A DNA stretch of 64,000 nucleotides from positions 1 through 64,000 of the forward strand of contig UROI01000002.1 in NCBI GenBank assembly GCA_900549325.1. The letters are read 5' to 3'. The notes under the pieces are model-generated. The model did not search any database. It was not told the DNA's origin and saw only the letters and a program-made list of their open reading frames with translations. The position numbers and the translations under genes were made by a program. The stretch is from an uncultured Mycoplasmatota bacterium (lineage in GTDB: Bacteria > Bacillota_I > Bacilli_A > RF39 > UBA660). This document shows, in pieces, positions 9,401-17,291 of this stretch. Position 1 is the first letter of the stretch, and each line of letters begins with the position of its first letter.

Positions 9401-9866
9401 GAGCTATCATAGCCATATGATAAGCTTCTTCTACTGATGATGATGATAACATACATACACCGGTACTTCTTACGCTATAAATATCTTGATGATCTCCAAA
9501 AATACTTAAAGCATGAGTAGATAAACTACGTGCAGCTACATGGATTACTCCGGGTAACATTTCTCCTGATAACTTGTATAATGTAGGTATCATTAATAAT
9601 AGGCCTTGACTTGCTGTAAAAGTGCTAGCTAAAATACCACTTTGTAAAGCACCATGAACTGTAGCTACTGCTCCAGCCTCTGACTGCATTTCTACTACTT
9701 TTACTCTATTTCCAAAAAAGTTTATTTCTCCGTTACTACTCAATACATCTATTTTTTCAGCCATTGGTGAAGCTGGAGTAATTGGATATATTCCCGCTAG
9801 TTCAATAAATTTATAGGCTACTCTAGCTACGGCTTCATTGGCATCTAATACTTTATATTTAGTCAT
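6492..9866 (-). CDS. nifJ: Pyruvate:ferredoxin (flavodoxin) oxidoreductase
   Basis: 1124 aa single-chain enzyme that oxidises pyruvate to acetyl-CoA and CO2 and reduces ferredoxin or flavodoxin. Visible parts: N-terminal pyruvate-binding domain (YPITPASPMAEKID, EMQSEAGAVATVHGA); two 4Fe-4S motifs, CIECNQCAFSCPHG and CTGCGVCALACPGK, at about 695-770; a C-terminal TPP domain with GACAGCGETPY, GDGFAYDIGYGGLDH and the NTGGQSS loop. Full length for the family. ATG at 9866 follows AAGAGTGAT; the in-frame codon three triplets earlier sits inside that binding site. A strong promoter lies at 9904-9932. It marks an anaerobic fermentative metabolism. Confidence 0.95.
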   Translation of the reverse strand: MTKYKVLDANEAVARVAYKFIELAGIYPITPASPMAEKIDVLSSNGEINFFGNRVKVVEMQSEAGAVATVHGALQSGILASTFTASQGLLLMIPTLYKLSGEMLPGVIHVAARSLSTHALSIFGDHQDIYSVRSTGVCMLSSSSVEEAYHMAMIAHLSSIKASLPFVNFFDGFRTSHEIDKVKEVDLSRLEPLIDKKALRNFRERALSNENPNERGTAENDDIYFQNTEVRNKYYEDAVDITIDYMKKVGKIVKKDYKPFNYYGSSTAKEVIVAMGSVCECIEETIDKLNKNGYNVGLIKVHLYRPFSIKHLLEVLPSTVEKVAVLDRTKEPGSSGEPLYLDVVNALKDTNIKVIGGRYGLSSKNTTPSMIKAVYDNLNKDMKNNFTIGINDDVTNLSLDIDNNFKLDNHNYQMIIYGYGSDGMVGTSKDILKVIGDATPKYVQGYFQYDSKKSGGVTRSHLRISESPIKSTYYIDNPDFIVVSKDTYIYKYDIIDNLKQNGILLLNTSLSKEDLAKSLPNKVKRLLKDKNIKVYIIDAYKIANSLGLKNKINTCMEVCIFKIMNIYDINKVIKILKENNKLRFASKGDKIVEINNKVIDNSLEYLTTFEVPEEWKDLEYKDNKKLNFNESINLLKGDTLPVSSFIKNKEGIFEGATTKDEKRNIAEEVPCWISENCIECNQCAFSCPHGVIRPFLLDKKDSKVESIPSLLPKDKEFTIGINYEQCTGCGVCALACPGKLGKKALEMVPNKDKESNFEYLLKNNVNDKYQSNLLTVKNVSFKEPKFEYSGACAGCGETPYITNLTRVFNDNLIIANATGCSSIYSGSVPSMPYSIPWASSLFEDNTEYGYGILQGINIKRDKIKKYMKEYPRNKLFKKWIENMDNYDICKEVKESIDYKKHPYLNDMKDYILPKQLWVLGGDGFAYDIGYGGLDHVLSKKDNINILVLDTEVYSNTGGQSSKSSNIGSVASFTSNGKDNYKKDLARIAMCYPHVYVASVNIGYNKEQYLKAIKEASLHNGPSLIIAYSPCIEHGIKTGMQHSQSNGYLATKCGYFLTFRYNPDTKKFSLDSKEPEFDKYEDYLMTENRFASLVRKDKERASLLLEEQKQWAIDRYNYYKKISEE

Positions 9867-9903
9867 ATATATCACTCTTTTCTTATTATAACTATACGAT
9901 ATA

Positions 9904-9932
9904 ATTTTATCATAAATGTATTAAAATAACAA
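9904..9932 (-). promoter_or_regulatory. Promoter of the PFOR operon
   Basis: TTGTTA (9932-9927), a 17-base spacer and TAAAAT (9909-9904) on the minus strand. Confidence 0.65.
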
Positions 9933-10170
9933 CTGAATATGTATAAGTTTTCTCAATTCTCAATGTAAAATTTTTATTTTTGCTTTTTCACTCTTTAACA
10001 CTAATCTTGTAGCTATTTAATCCTGCCTGACTTTACAAATATGTTTTAAAATAGGAAATTTTTTGATTTAAAACTGTTAACTCTACCATTTTTTATATCC
10101 TTGTAAAATGTTTATAAGATTTTTATATACTAAACATATGTACTAAACTACAATCAAGTATATAGTTCTT
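9933..10170. other. Intergenic stretch without a recognisable gene
   Basis: About 240 bases between the PFOR promoter and tandem-hairpin element A. I see no ORF with a binding site and no further hairpin here. With the element and the promoter it forms the longest gene-free gap in the first 28 kb. Confidence 0.6.
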
Positions 10171-10255
10171 GCTTATATATAATAGGCATACTGATGCATT
10201 ATTCTTAGACTAGAATTAGGCTAAGAATAACACTAAAAGACCTTGGCTTTTAGTG
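10171..10255 (+). repeat. Tandem-hairpin element, copy A (box plus three hairpins)
   Basis: Box GCTTATATATAATAG at 10171-10185. A mini-hairpin follows (GCAT-ACTG-ATGC, 10186-10197). Then H1 at 10199-10230: TTATTCTTAG / CTAAGAATAA around ACTAGAATTAGG. H2 abuts it at 10231-10255: CACTAAAAG / CTTTTAGTG around ACCTTGG. The same arrangement recurs at five other intergenic sites, with different but self-complementary stems. The box reads as a good -10 on this strand, so a short structured transcript is possible. It lies between the end of the lipoprotein gene and the PFOR promoter. Confidence 0.8.
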
Positions 10256-10303
10256 AAAGGAATAGAAAAAAATTCTATTATTATTAGTAATAGAACTTTA
10301 GCT

Positions 10304-10846
10304 TTATTTACATGTTAATCCACGGTCTGTATATGTTTTCTTTAGAGTATTAAAATCTCTATTTATACCAAAGTTAGTTATATCAGTATCTGTTAATTTT
10401 GTTAAATCGTAGGTGTATGTTACACTATAATCATTATCGTTATCATTATCTATTTTGGTAGTAAATCCTTCTGTATTGGTATAACTTCCAAATCTAGTAT
10501 TATGTCTAGTTTTTATACCTGCAATATCTAGAATTGTATCTGCTACTCCTGTTACTACATCATCTAATGCTTCTCCTACTACACCATCTACGATACCATT
10601 GCTATCAGGATCTTTATCACTAGTTGTACCATCTGTACCTGTTCCTACTCCATCGGTATGATTATCTTTATAATCATAAGTAGCTGTTAGTTTTTTTACA
10701 TCATTTCCATCGTATTCTATCATGTACTTTGTCTTGGCTGTGATATTACCTGATTTTGTTTCACTAGTACAAGTTAGTGTTTTGGTATTGGCTGTACATC
10801 CTGAAAGAACTGCAATTACGGCAATTATTAGTAGTACTTTCTTCAT
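10304..10846 (-). CDS. Small lipoprotein
   Basis: 180 aa. Signal peptide with lipobox: MKKVLLIIAVIAVLSGC, cleaved before Cys17, so the mature protein should be lipid-anchored to the outer face of the membrane. A first part (about 20-65) is beta-rich with many Thr/Lys (CTSETKSGNITAKTKYMIEY). A Gly/Asp-rich linker follows (about 66-90), then a hydrophobic helix-like stretch (GIVDGVVGEALDDVVTGVAD), then a second beta-rich part ending in Cys179. It resembles the general plan of YehR/DUF1307-type lipoproteins but no family is assigned. Clear binding site (GGAAAGGAG). Confidence 0.7.
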   Translation of the reverse strand: MKKVLLIIAVIAVLSGCTANTKTLTCTSETKSGNITAKTKYMIEYDGNDVKKLTATYDYKDNHTDGVGTGTDGTTSDKDPDSNGIVDGVVGEALDDVVTGVADTILDIAGIKTRHNTRFGSYTNTEGFTTKIDNDNDNDYSVTYTYDLTKLTDTDITNFGINRDFNTLKKTYTDRGLTCK

Positions 10847-10919
10847 ATTTATTACTCCTTTCCAATATTAGTATTGACAATTGTTAGTAATATAGTATTG
10901 GTATTTTTTGGTAATTTTA

Positions 10920-10945
10920 AAAGGCAGTTATTACTAACTACCTTT
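10920..10945 (-). terminator. Intrinsic terminator of asnS
   Basis: Eleven-base-pair inverted repeat with loop TTAC, followed on the minus strand by TAAAATT. It lies 10 bases after the asnS stop codon. Confidence 0.75.
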
Positions 10946-10954
10946 GGTATTATT

Positions 10955-12328
10955 TTAATAATCACAGTTTCCTGGAGTTCTAGGATATGGTATTACATCT
11001 CTTATGTTATCTACTCCTGTTAGATAGATAAGTAATCTTTCAAAGCCCATACCGAATCCTGAGTGAGTACATCCACCGAATTTTCTAAGGTTTAGGTACC
11101 ACTGCATTGATTCTTCTTCCATTCCTAGTTCATTCATTCTATTTAATAATTTATCATAGTCTTCTTCTCTTTGACTACCACCCATTAGTTCTCCTGCTCC
11201 TGGAACTTCTAGGTCTACTGCTGCAACTGTTTTACCATCTGGGTTTTGTTTCATATAAAAGGCTTTGATATCTTTTGGCCAATTTTTTATGAATACTGGA
11301 CCACCAAAGTATTCTGTTATGTATTTTTCATGTTCTCTAGCGATATCTTCACCATATTCTGGTTCGAATTCCCATTTTACTTTGGCTTCTTTTAGTATTC
11401 TTATTACTTCTTCATGATCTACTCTAGTGAAGTGGCTATTTATTAGTTTATTTAATTTTTCTAATAGGCCTTTTTCGACGAATTTATCAAAGAATTCCAT
11501 CTCGTTTGGACAATTATCTAGGACATATTTTACTACATACTTTAGCATGTCTTCCATGATGTCCATGTCTCCTTCAAGGTCACAGAAGGCTATTTCTGGC
11601 TCTATCATCCAAAATTCTGAAGCATGGGTTTTGGTGTTAGAATTTTCCGCTCTAAAGGTTGGTCCGAATGTATAGGTCTTTTTGTAAGCCATAGCAAATG
11701 TTTCAGCCTCTAGTTGTCCGGATACGGTAAGAGCAGCCATTTTTCCAAAGAAATCTTTTGAGTAGTCTACTTTTCCTGTTTCTGCTACTTTGTTTAAGTC
11801 TAGTGTTGTTACTTGGAACATTTGGCCTGCGCCTTCACAGTCTGATGCTGTTATTAATGGAGCATGGAAATAAACATAATTACGCTCTTGGAAATATTTA
11901 TGAATAGCATAAGCCGCTACACTTCTTACTCTAAATACAGCATTAAATAGATTTGTTCTTGGTCTTAAATAAGCTATTTCTCTTAAGAATTCTCTTGTTG
12001 GTCTACCTTTGGCTTGAAGTGGGTAATCATCTGGGCAGTCGCCTTCAAGAACAAATGAAGTCATAGATAATTCAAATGGTTGACCTTCTTTTGGTGACTT
12101 TATTAATTTACCTGTTACAGTAATAGCACTACCTAATTTTAATTTTGTTACTTCTTCAAAATCTTTTAGGCTATCATCATATACTACTTGTAATCCTTTG
12201 AAGCAAGTTCCATCTGATAAATCTATGAATCCAAAGTGAGCTTGTTTTCTATGACTTTTAATCCAACCACTTACGGTGATTTCTTGTCCTATATAATCTT
12301 TTAAATATAATTCTTTAATATCTAACAT
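10955..12328 (-). CDS. asnS: Asparaginyl-tRNA synthetase
   Basis: 457 aa, class IIb synthetase that charges tRNA-Asn in the cytoplasm. N-terminal OB-fold anticodon-binding domain (1-110: ITVSGWIKSHRKQAHFGFIDLSDG). Class II core with motif 1 region (FRVRSVAAYAIHKYF), motif 2 (TFGPTFRAENSNTKTHASEF) and motif 3 (GGCTHSGFGMGFERLLIYL). ENSNTKTH and the end PYPRTPGNCDY are typical of AsnRS rather than AspRS. Length is normal. It follows the XRE regulator by 15 bases and is closed by the terminator at 10920-10945. Confidence 0.93.
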   Translation of the reverse strand: MLDIKELYLKDYIGQEITVSGWIKSHRKQAHFGFIDLSDGTCFKGLQVVYDDSLKDFEEVTKLKLGSAITVTGKLIKSPKEGQPFELSMTSFVLEGDCPDDYPLQAKGRPTREFLREIAYLRPRTNLFNAVFRVRSVAAYAIHKYFQERNYVYFHAPLITASDCEGAGQMFQVTTLDLNKVAETGKVDYSKDFFGKMAALTVSGQLEAETFAMAYKKTYTFGPTFRAENSNTKTHASEFWMIEPEIAFCDLEGDMDIMEDMLKYVVKYVLDNCPNEMEFFDKFVEKGLLEKLNKLINSHFTRVDHEEVIRILKEAKVKWEFEPEYGEDIAREHEKYITEYFGGPVFIKNWPKDIKAFYMKQNPDGKTVAAVDLEVPGAGELMGGSQREEDYDKLLNRMNELGMEEESMQWYLNLRKFGGCTHSGFGMGFERLLIYLTGVDNIRDVIPYPRTPGNCDY

Positions 12329-12343
12329 AATAATTCCTTCTTT

Positions 12344-12709
12344 CTACTTTGTGCTTCCTGTTAGTAATCTCTTATTTATGATACTAGCAGATCTATTAAC
12401 ATCTTTTAATAACTTGTTATATAGATTTGGGTAATGTCTTAATGCCAGAATAAACTGAACATCTTCGTAGGAGATAGCCCCTATGTATGTTTTGTTTTCT
12501 TCATTTTTAACGGCTACTTCTCTACCTAATAAGTAATCTGCAGTTGTTTCTAATACTTCTGATATTTTTACTAAATTGTCTAAAGTTGGAAGTCTTGTTC
12601 CATTTTCGTAACCACAAATTGATACTTTGGTAACTCCTATTGCTGTTCCTAATTCCTGCTGGGAAAAACCTCTTTTCATTCTTAACTCTTTTAATCTTTT
12701 TCCTATCAT
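12344..12709 (-). CDS. XRE-family helix-turn-helix regulator
   Basis: 121 aa. Residues 1-65 are a Cro/CI-type HTH (IGKRLKELRMKRGFSQQELG, then VTKVSICGYENGTRLPTLDNL, then TADYLLGR). The remaining 55 residues are helical (FILALRHYPNLYNKLLKDVN) with no recognised domain. It is likely a transcription factor, possibly autoregulatory, immediately upstream of asnS and probably co-transcribed with it. No operator is evident. Confidence 0.82.
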   Translation of the reverse strand: MIGKRLKELRMKRGFSQQELGTAIGVTKVSICGYENGTRLPTLDNLVKISEVLETTADYLLGREVAVKNEENKTYIGAISYEDVQFILALRHYPNLYNKLLKDVNRSASIINKRLLTGSTK

Positions 12710-12892
12710 TGTATTTATTACCTTTCTTTATTAGTTATCTCCTTGTTAATATTATTTTATAACAAAATGGGTAAAAAGTACATATTTATTTACTAAATTT
12801 TACTAAAATATATAGGTTTTATGGGAATTTATCTGTTTATTTTATTATTATTTTCCATATTTTTAATTTTATTATTATTTTTTAATAAATTT

Positions 12893-12923
12893 AGAGAAAG
12901 TAGATTACTCTTCTACTTTCTCT
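12893..12923 (-). terminator. Intrinsic terminator of ssb
   Basis: Twelve-base-pair inverted repeat (AGAGAAAGTAGA / TCTACTTTCTCT) overlapping the end of the ssb gene, followed on the minus strand by AAATTTATT. The T-tract is imperfect. Confidence 0.6.
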
Positions 12924-13294
12924 TCTTGATCTTCAGATAATTCTTCGACCACTGTATCACTTTTTCTACGTTGGGGGTTGGATGTTAGAAATGTGACTTT
13001 TTCGGCGATTATCTCGGTTTTCTTTCTTTTCGTTCCTTCGGGTGTTTCTACTACTCTGGTCTGAAGACGACCTTTGATGCCAATCATATCACCAGTTTCA
13101 CAATATTCACTAGTGGATTCTGCTACTGCAGACCATAGAGTGCAATCTAAGAAATCTGTATCGTATTCACCATTGGAATTTTTATAATTTCTTGGGACTG
13201 CTAGTGTTAGAGTGGCCATCTTTTTACCATTTTCTGTAACTTTTGTTTCAGGGGCTCTTGCTATTCTACCTACTAGAACTATTTGATTAACCAT
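12905..13294 (-). CDS. ssb: Single-stranded DNA-binding protein
   Basis: 129 aa from the chosen start. One OB fold (MVNQIVLVGRIARAPETKVT, then TLTLAVPRNYKN, then DFLDCTLWSAVAESTSEYCE, then GDMIGIKGRLQTR). It should bind ssDNA during replication and repair. The frame is open to 13318, but GGAGG lies at 13305-13301, inside the longer form and directly before the ATG at 13294. The C-terminus is acidic (ELSEDQEEKVEE) but lacks the DDxxPF tip that recruits partner proteins in standard SSB, and the linker is very short. It may therefore be an accessory paralogue, with the main ssb elsewhere. Confidence 0.88.
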   Translation of the reverse strand: MVNQIVLVGRIARAPETKVTENGKKMATLTLAVPRNYKNSNGEYDTDFLDCTLWSAVAESTSEYCETGDMIGIKGRLQTRVVETPEGTKRKKTEIIAEKVTFLTSNPQRRKSDTVVEELSEDQEEKVEE

Positions 13295-13387
13295 AGTTTT
13301 CCTCCTTTCCAGAGCCAATATATCACACTATATTTTTGGCGGCAAATGAGTAAAAATGGTTTTCGGTGGTTAAAAATGTAAAGAAAA

Positions 13388-13417
13388 AGAACCTTTAGAT
13401 TTCTAAAAGTCCTTGCT
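13388..13417 (-). terminator. Intrinsic terminator of the amidase/sufB transcript
   Basis: On the minus strand GGACTTTTAG / CTAAAGGTTC (ten pairs, some G-T) with a 3-base loop, followed by TTTTTCTTT. Confidence 0.65.
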
Positions 13418-13485
13418 TTATTTTTTTAGTACCTTTAAAAGATGTTTTTGGGTAAAATTACTACTTTACACAAATTTGACACTTT

Positions 13486-14763
13486 TTATAATCCTAATTC
13501 TTTGATTATGGCATCTGATATAGCATTTGCTAGTTTATCTTGGCTATTTATTAAAATATCTAAGTCACTTTGATTTGATAGATAGCCTAATTCTAGTAGA
13601 TATGATTCATTGGCTATATTGTTTTTGTAGTATGGGTTTACTCCTACTTTATCAGGATTGCTATCGTCAACATAGGCTCCAGTTAGGTAACCGCCTGTTT
13701 CTCTTATCATATATAGATAGTTGGATTTTTCGGTTACGTTATATGGTTTGTATCCTTTTTCTTCATAGCCTTCAAGGGACGATTCTATTTCTTTAGTGGT
13801 AAAGTTATGAGTATAGATGCCATTAAATTCTTTATATAATTTATTACTTGAATATCCTAAATCGGTATAAGAAGTGATATTGTCTACGAGTGACTTGGCT
13901 AAATCATAGTTTATTCCTTTAGCGGTATATATTTCTATTCCTCTTACTTTTGAAGATGTACTTTTATTGATATGGATAGAGAATGTATATTTTGATTTTA
14001 CTTCATTTGGTATTACTGCTCTTCCATGCTTATTGTATTCATCCATTACTTCGTTTTTGGTTAAGTCACCTTCATCATGAGTTAGTTTTACTTTGATGTT
14101 TTTCTTTTCTAGATTTTCTTTTATTTTTTTACTGATATCCATAGTGAAGTCAGTTTCTTTATAGTCATTTGCGGTTCCTCCGCCATCCATTCCACCATGG
14201 CCTGGATCGATAGTTATATCATATATTTCTTTATCTTTATTTTCTATTATGTCAAACATCATTGTCTTGTAGTCATTATTTGAGTTTATTAAGATTTTAT
14301 TGTTATATTTTGAAAGTGTATAGTAGGTACTTTCTTTATATTCAGTTTTGTTATCAAGGGCATAGTATTTTACTATAGGTTCGTCTTTGTTTTCTTCATT
14401 TTTATACGTTAATTTTAAGAATAAATAATAGGTATCTCTTGGTATGTCATCTAAATATAATCCTTCATTTATTTCTTTACTAGTATAGAAACTTATTTTA
14501 TTATCTTCACTATCTACTTCTATGTCAAAGTCTTTATCTTTACCATTATATAGTGTTAGTTTTATATCGTCATAGCTTTTATCTGATAATTCTAGGCTTC
14601 CTTTGATATTGAAACGATTTCCATACATATAGTATTCTTCTACTGCTACTTTTTCTGGTTCAGGGGTTATTTTAGGAACTTTGTTTATGTAATTGACATA
14701 GATAAAGTAACCTAGAAAACCTAATACTATTAATACTCCTATTGTTATTATTATTTTTTTCAT
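13486..14763 (-). CDS. CwlD-like N-acetylmuramoyl-L-alanine amidase
   Basis: 425 aa, membrane-anchored by a helix at about 4-24. An N-terminal region (about 40-170) of unknown fold precedes an Amidase_3 domain at about 180-425: DITIDPGHGGMDGGG holds the first zinc histidine, ETDFTMDISKKI the glutamate, FSIHINKS the second histidine, and YLLELGYLSNQSDLDIL the catalytic glutamate region. It cleaves the amide bond between MurNAc and the stem peptide outside the membrane. With spore genes in the window, a cortex-maturation role like CwlD is plausible, but a vegetative role cannot be excluded. It starts 4 bases after sufB ends. Confidence 0.85.
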   Translation of the reverse strand: MKKIIITIGVLIVLGFLGYFIYVNYINKVPKITPEPEKVAVEEYYMYGNRFNIKGSLELSDKSYDDIKLTLYNGKDKDFDIEVDSEDNKISFYTSKEINEGLYLDDIPRDTYYLFLKLTYKNEENKDEPIVKYYALDNKTEYKESTYYTLSKYNNKILINSNNDYKTMMFDIIENKDKEIYDITIDPGHGGMDGGGTANDYKETDFTMDISKKIKENLEKKNIKVKLTHDEGDLTKNEVMDEYNKHGRAVIPNEVKSKYTFSIHINKSTSSKVRGIEIYTAKGINYDLAKSLVDNITSYTDLGYSSNKLYKEFNGIYTHNFTTKEIESSLEGYEEKGYKPYNVTEKSNYLYMIRETGGYLTGAYVDDSNPDKVGVNPYYKNNIANESYLLELGYLSNQSDLDILINSQDKLANAISDAIIKELGL

Positions 14764-14766
14764 TTT

Positions 14767-16074
14767 TTAATCTCCTATATTTAATTTTAATAATCTATTT
14801 AGTTCGACAGCATATTCCATTGGTAGTTCCTCTCTAAAGGCTCCAATAAAGCCCATTATTATTAATTCTTTGGCTTTTTCACTATCTATACCTTTACTCA
14901 TTAGATAGAAGAGTTTATCTTCAGATATTTTGGATACTGTGGCTTCATGTTCCATAAATGATGAGTTGTTATTTACTATATTGGTTGGAATGGTATCACT
15001 CTTGGATATTTCATCTAGTATTAGGGTATCGCATTTTACTGAGGCTTTGGAATTTATTGCATTTTTAGATATTTTTACTGTACCACGATAGACTGCTAGT
15101 CCACCACCTGATGCTATTGATTTGGATACGATATTGCTTTTGGTATTCTTACCTAAGTGAATCATTTTGGCACCGCTATCTTGAATTTGTCCTTTTCCTG
15201 CGGCTGCTACAGTGATACAACTTCCTCTTGAATAATCGCCTTTTAAAATACAACACGGATATTTCATATTTGTTTTTGAACCGATGTTTCCATCTATCCA
15301 CTCCATTAAGCCATTTTCTTCAACAATTGCTCTTTTGGTGACTAAGTTATAAACATCACTGGACCAGTTTTGAATGGTAGTATAACGACATTTGGAATTC
15401 TTACCAACAAATATTTCTACTACAGCAGCATGAAGGGAATCTTCAGTGTATGTTGGAGCAGTACAGCCCTCGATATAATGTAGTTCACTATCATCATCGA
15501 CAATTATTAGGGTTCTTTCAAACTGACCCATGTTTTTGCTATTTATTCGAAAGTAACTTTGAAGTGGTCTATCTAAGTGAGTATGTGGCGGGATATAGAT
15601 AAATGTTCCTCCTGACCATACGGCACCATTTAGGGCAGTAAACTTGTTTTCATTATATTTGACTAATGTATTAAAATATTTTTTAAAGATATCAGGATGT
15701 TCTCTTAGGGCGGTATCGGTATCACAGAAAATAACATTTTTCTTTTTTAATTCTTCATTCATATTGTGATATATTACTTCACTATCATACTGGGCTCCTA
15801 CTCCATCTAGATATTTCTTTTCTGCGGATATTACTCCTAAATCATCAAATAGATTTCTTACTTCACATGATATATTATTCCAATTATCAGTTAGATTATC
15901 CTCTCTTTGTTTATAATAATTTATACTATCATAATCTATGTCTAGTTTGGGACCAAAGCTTGGATTACTACTTTTATCAAAGGCATCTAGAGATGTTAGT
16001 CGAAAATCTAACATCCATGATGGTTCTTTTTTTATTTCAGATATTTGTTTTACTACTTCTTTTGTTAACTTCAT
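14767..16074 (-). CDS. sufB: Fe-S cluster scaffold SufB
   Basis: 435 aa. SufB signatures: SYFRINSKNMGQFERTLIIV, HYIEGCTAPTYTEDSLHAA, YTTIQNWSSDVYNLVTKRA, MEWIDGNIGSKTNMKYP, DSGAKMIHLGKNTKSNIVSK and the C-terminal FIGAFREELPMEYAVELNRL. SufB assembles Fe-S clusters with SufC and SufD in the cytoplasm. It is slightly shorter than the usual 465 aa, mainly at the N-terminus. No sufC, sufD, sufS or sufU is adjacent in this window, which is unusual because sufB normally closes a sufCDSUB operon. Its neighbours here are the amidase downstream and yunB upstream. Confidence 0.92.
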   Translation of the reverse strand: MKLTKEVVKQISEIKKEPSWMLDFRLTSLDAFDKSSNPSFGPKLDIDYDSINYYKQREDNLTDNWNNISCEVRNLFDDLGVISAEKKYLDGVGAQYDSEVIYHNMNEELKKKNVIFCDTDTALREHPDIFKKYFNTLVKYNENKFTALNGAVWSGGTFIYIPPHTHLDRPLQSYFRINSKNMGQFERTLIIVDDDSELHYIEGCTAPTYTEDSLHAAVVEIFVGKNSKCRYTTIQNWSSDVYNLVTKRAIVEENGLMEWIDGNIGSKTNMKYPCCILKGDYSRGSCITVAAAGKGQIQDSGAKMIHLGKNTKSNIVSKSIASGGGLAVYRGTVKISKNAINSKASVKCDTLILDEISKSDTIPTNIVNNNSSFMEHEATVSKISEDKLFYLMSKGIDSEKAKELIIMGFIGAFREELPMEYAVELNRLLKLNIGD

Positions 16075-16130
16075 TTTTTCACCTTGTTTCTACACTTATT
16101 ATAAATGAAAATATATTTTATGTAAAGAAA

Positions 16131-16163
16131 AAAACGGCCTATTTACATGGATAGACAGTTTTT
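16131..16163 (-). terminator. Intrinsic terminator after yunB
   Basis: On the minus strand AACTGTCTAT / ATAGGCCGTT (one mismatch) with a loop of about 8 bases, followed by TTTTTCTTT. It separates yunB from sufB. Confidence 0.6.
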
Positions 16164-16169
16164 TTACTT

Positions 16170-16910
16170 TCACTCAACTATATTTGATTTTGTCTCAAAA
16201 CCATTTAAATAATAATTTGGTATCTTGCCTTGAATTACTTTCATTCCGATGGGAATACTGGCACTTATATTTAAGTCTTCTGTTGATATAGGTAAGATTA
16301 CTTTAGTGGTTACGGATATATTTACTAATACTTTTAATAGGGCATTATTTATACCATACTCTACTACTTCGGTACTAAAGTTTGTTGATACGTCTCCTAG
16401 TAAAGACATTTTTACTGGTATTTTAGGACCTATGTTAGATAAAAGGCTAGAACCTGTGGTTAGTCCAAAGGGTATTGCACATATTATTCTTTTTGATAGT
16501 AAGTCCATGTTGTAATTACTTAGACTATTATCTGGTAATTCTAACATATCTATTTTACCTTCTTCGACTGCACGAAGGTTTAATTCAACAAGGCTTGTCA
16601 TTGTACTTAATACTTTGGACGTTTTTTTAGTATCAAAATCTATTAAAATTATTTCTCCTTCTTTATTATATGTTATTTTAAATAATTCCTCAACATCCAT
16701 ATTATATAACTGCTTTGTTACGGCTTTGTTTATAATTAGTATGGTTAGCTTTTGGGTTTCTGCTTCAGCATATGATTTTAATATTGGATATGCTTTTTTA
16801 GAATAATAATTTATAAATGTAAGTGATAGTATCATAACAGATGTTAATATTAATAAAATTATTAGCAGAATATTATGTTTTTTATTTTTTTTCTTTAATA
16901 TCATTCTCAT
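16170..16910 (-). CDS. yunB: Sporulation protein YunB
   Basis: 246 aa. One N-terminal transmembrane helix (about 14-34) followed by an external domain with the family's markers: YAEAETQKLTILIINKAV, YNKEGEIILIDFDTKK, IPFGLTTGSSLLSNIGPKIP and a C-terminal TTKVILPISTEDLNISASIP. YunB is a mother-cell (sigma-E) protein conserved among spore formers and needed for normal spore morphogenesis in Bacillus; its biochemical role is unknown. Upstream is a rhodanese gene 22 bases away. No good binding site is seen, so ATG 16904 (GAGA upstream) is an alternative start. Confidence 0.85.
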   Translation of the reverse strand: MRMILKKKNKKHNILLIILLILTSVMILSLTFINYYSKKAYPILKSYAEAETQKLTILIINKAVTKQLYNMDVEELFKITYNKEGEIILIDFDTKKTSKVLSTMTSLVELNLRAVEEGKIDMLELPDNSLSNYNMDLLSKRIICAIPFGLTTGSSLLSNIGPKIPVKMSLLGDVSTNFSTEVVEYGINNALLKVLVNISVTTKVILPISTEDLNISASIPIGMKVIQGKIPNYYLNGFETKSNIVE

Positions 16911-16932
16911 ACTAAAATATATGATATTTAAA

Positions 16933-17208
16933 TTATTTTAAAGCATTTAATCCACCTTTTATTGATTTTGTATTGTAACCAAATTCATTTAATCTTTTAC
17001 TTATTTCGAGGCTTTGTTTTCCTTCTTCACAATAAAGATAATATATATTATTTTTATTTAAATAATGTGAAAAATTATTTAATAAGTTATAGTAAGGTAT
17101 ATTTATTGAATTCTTTATATGTGAAATACTATATGAATAGTTATCTCTAATATCAATTATAATTGGGTTAGAAATTTTTTTTAATTCATTTAATGATATT
17201 GTATTCAT
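16933..17208 (-). CDS. Single-domain rhodanese
   Basis: 91 aa, one rhodanese domain: IIDIRDNYSYSISHIKNSIN is the N-terminal signature, YYLYCEEGKQSLEISKRL carries the catalytic cysteine (Cys62), and GYNTKSIKGGLNAL is the C-terminal end. Such proteins accept and transfer sulfane sulfur. The active-site loop lacks the CxxxxxR arginine of many rhodaneses, having Ser in that region. A GAGGTG site precedes the ATG. It lies immediately upstream of yunB and close to sufB, so a sulfur-supply role for Fe-S assembly is conceivable but inferred. Confidence 0.8.
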   Translation of the reverse strand: MNTISLNELKKISNPIIIDIRDNYSYSISHIKNSINIPYYNLLNNFSHYLNKNNIYYLYCEEGKQSLEISKRLNEFGYNTKSIKGGLNALK

Positions 17209-17291
17209 ACTTACACCTCACTATAATATATTAAATTTTTATTATGGTGAAAAGTTAATAAACACAATAATTTCTTATTTTATTTGTTTTT

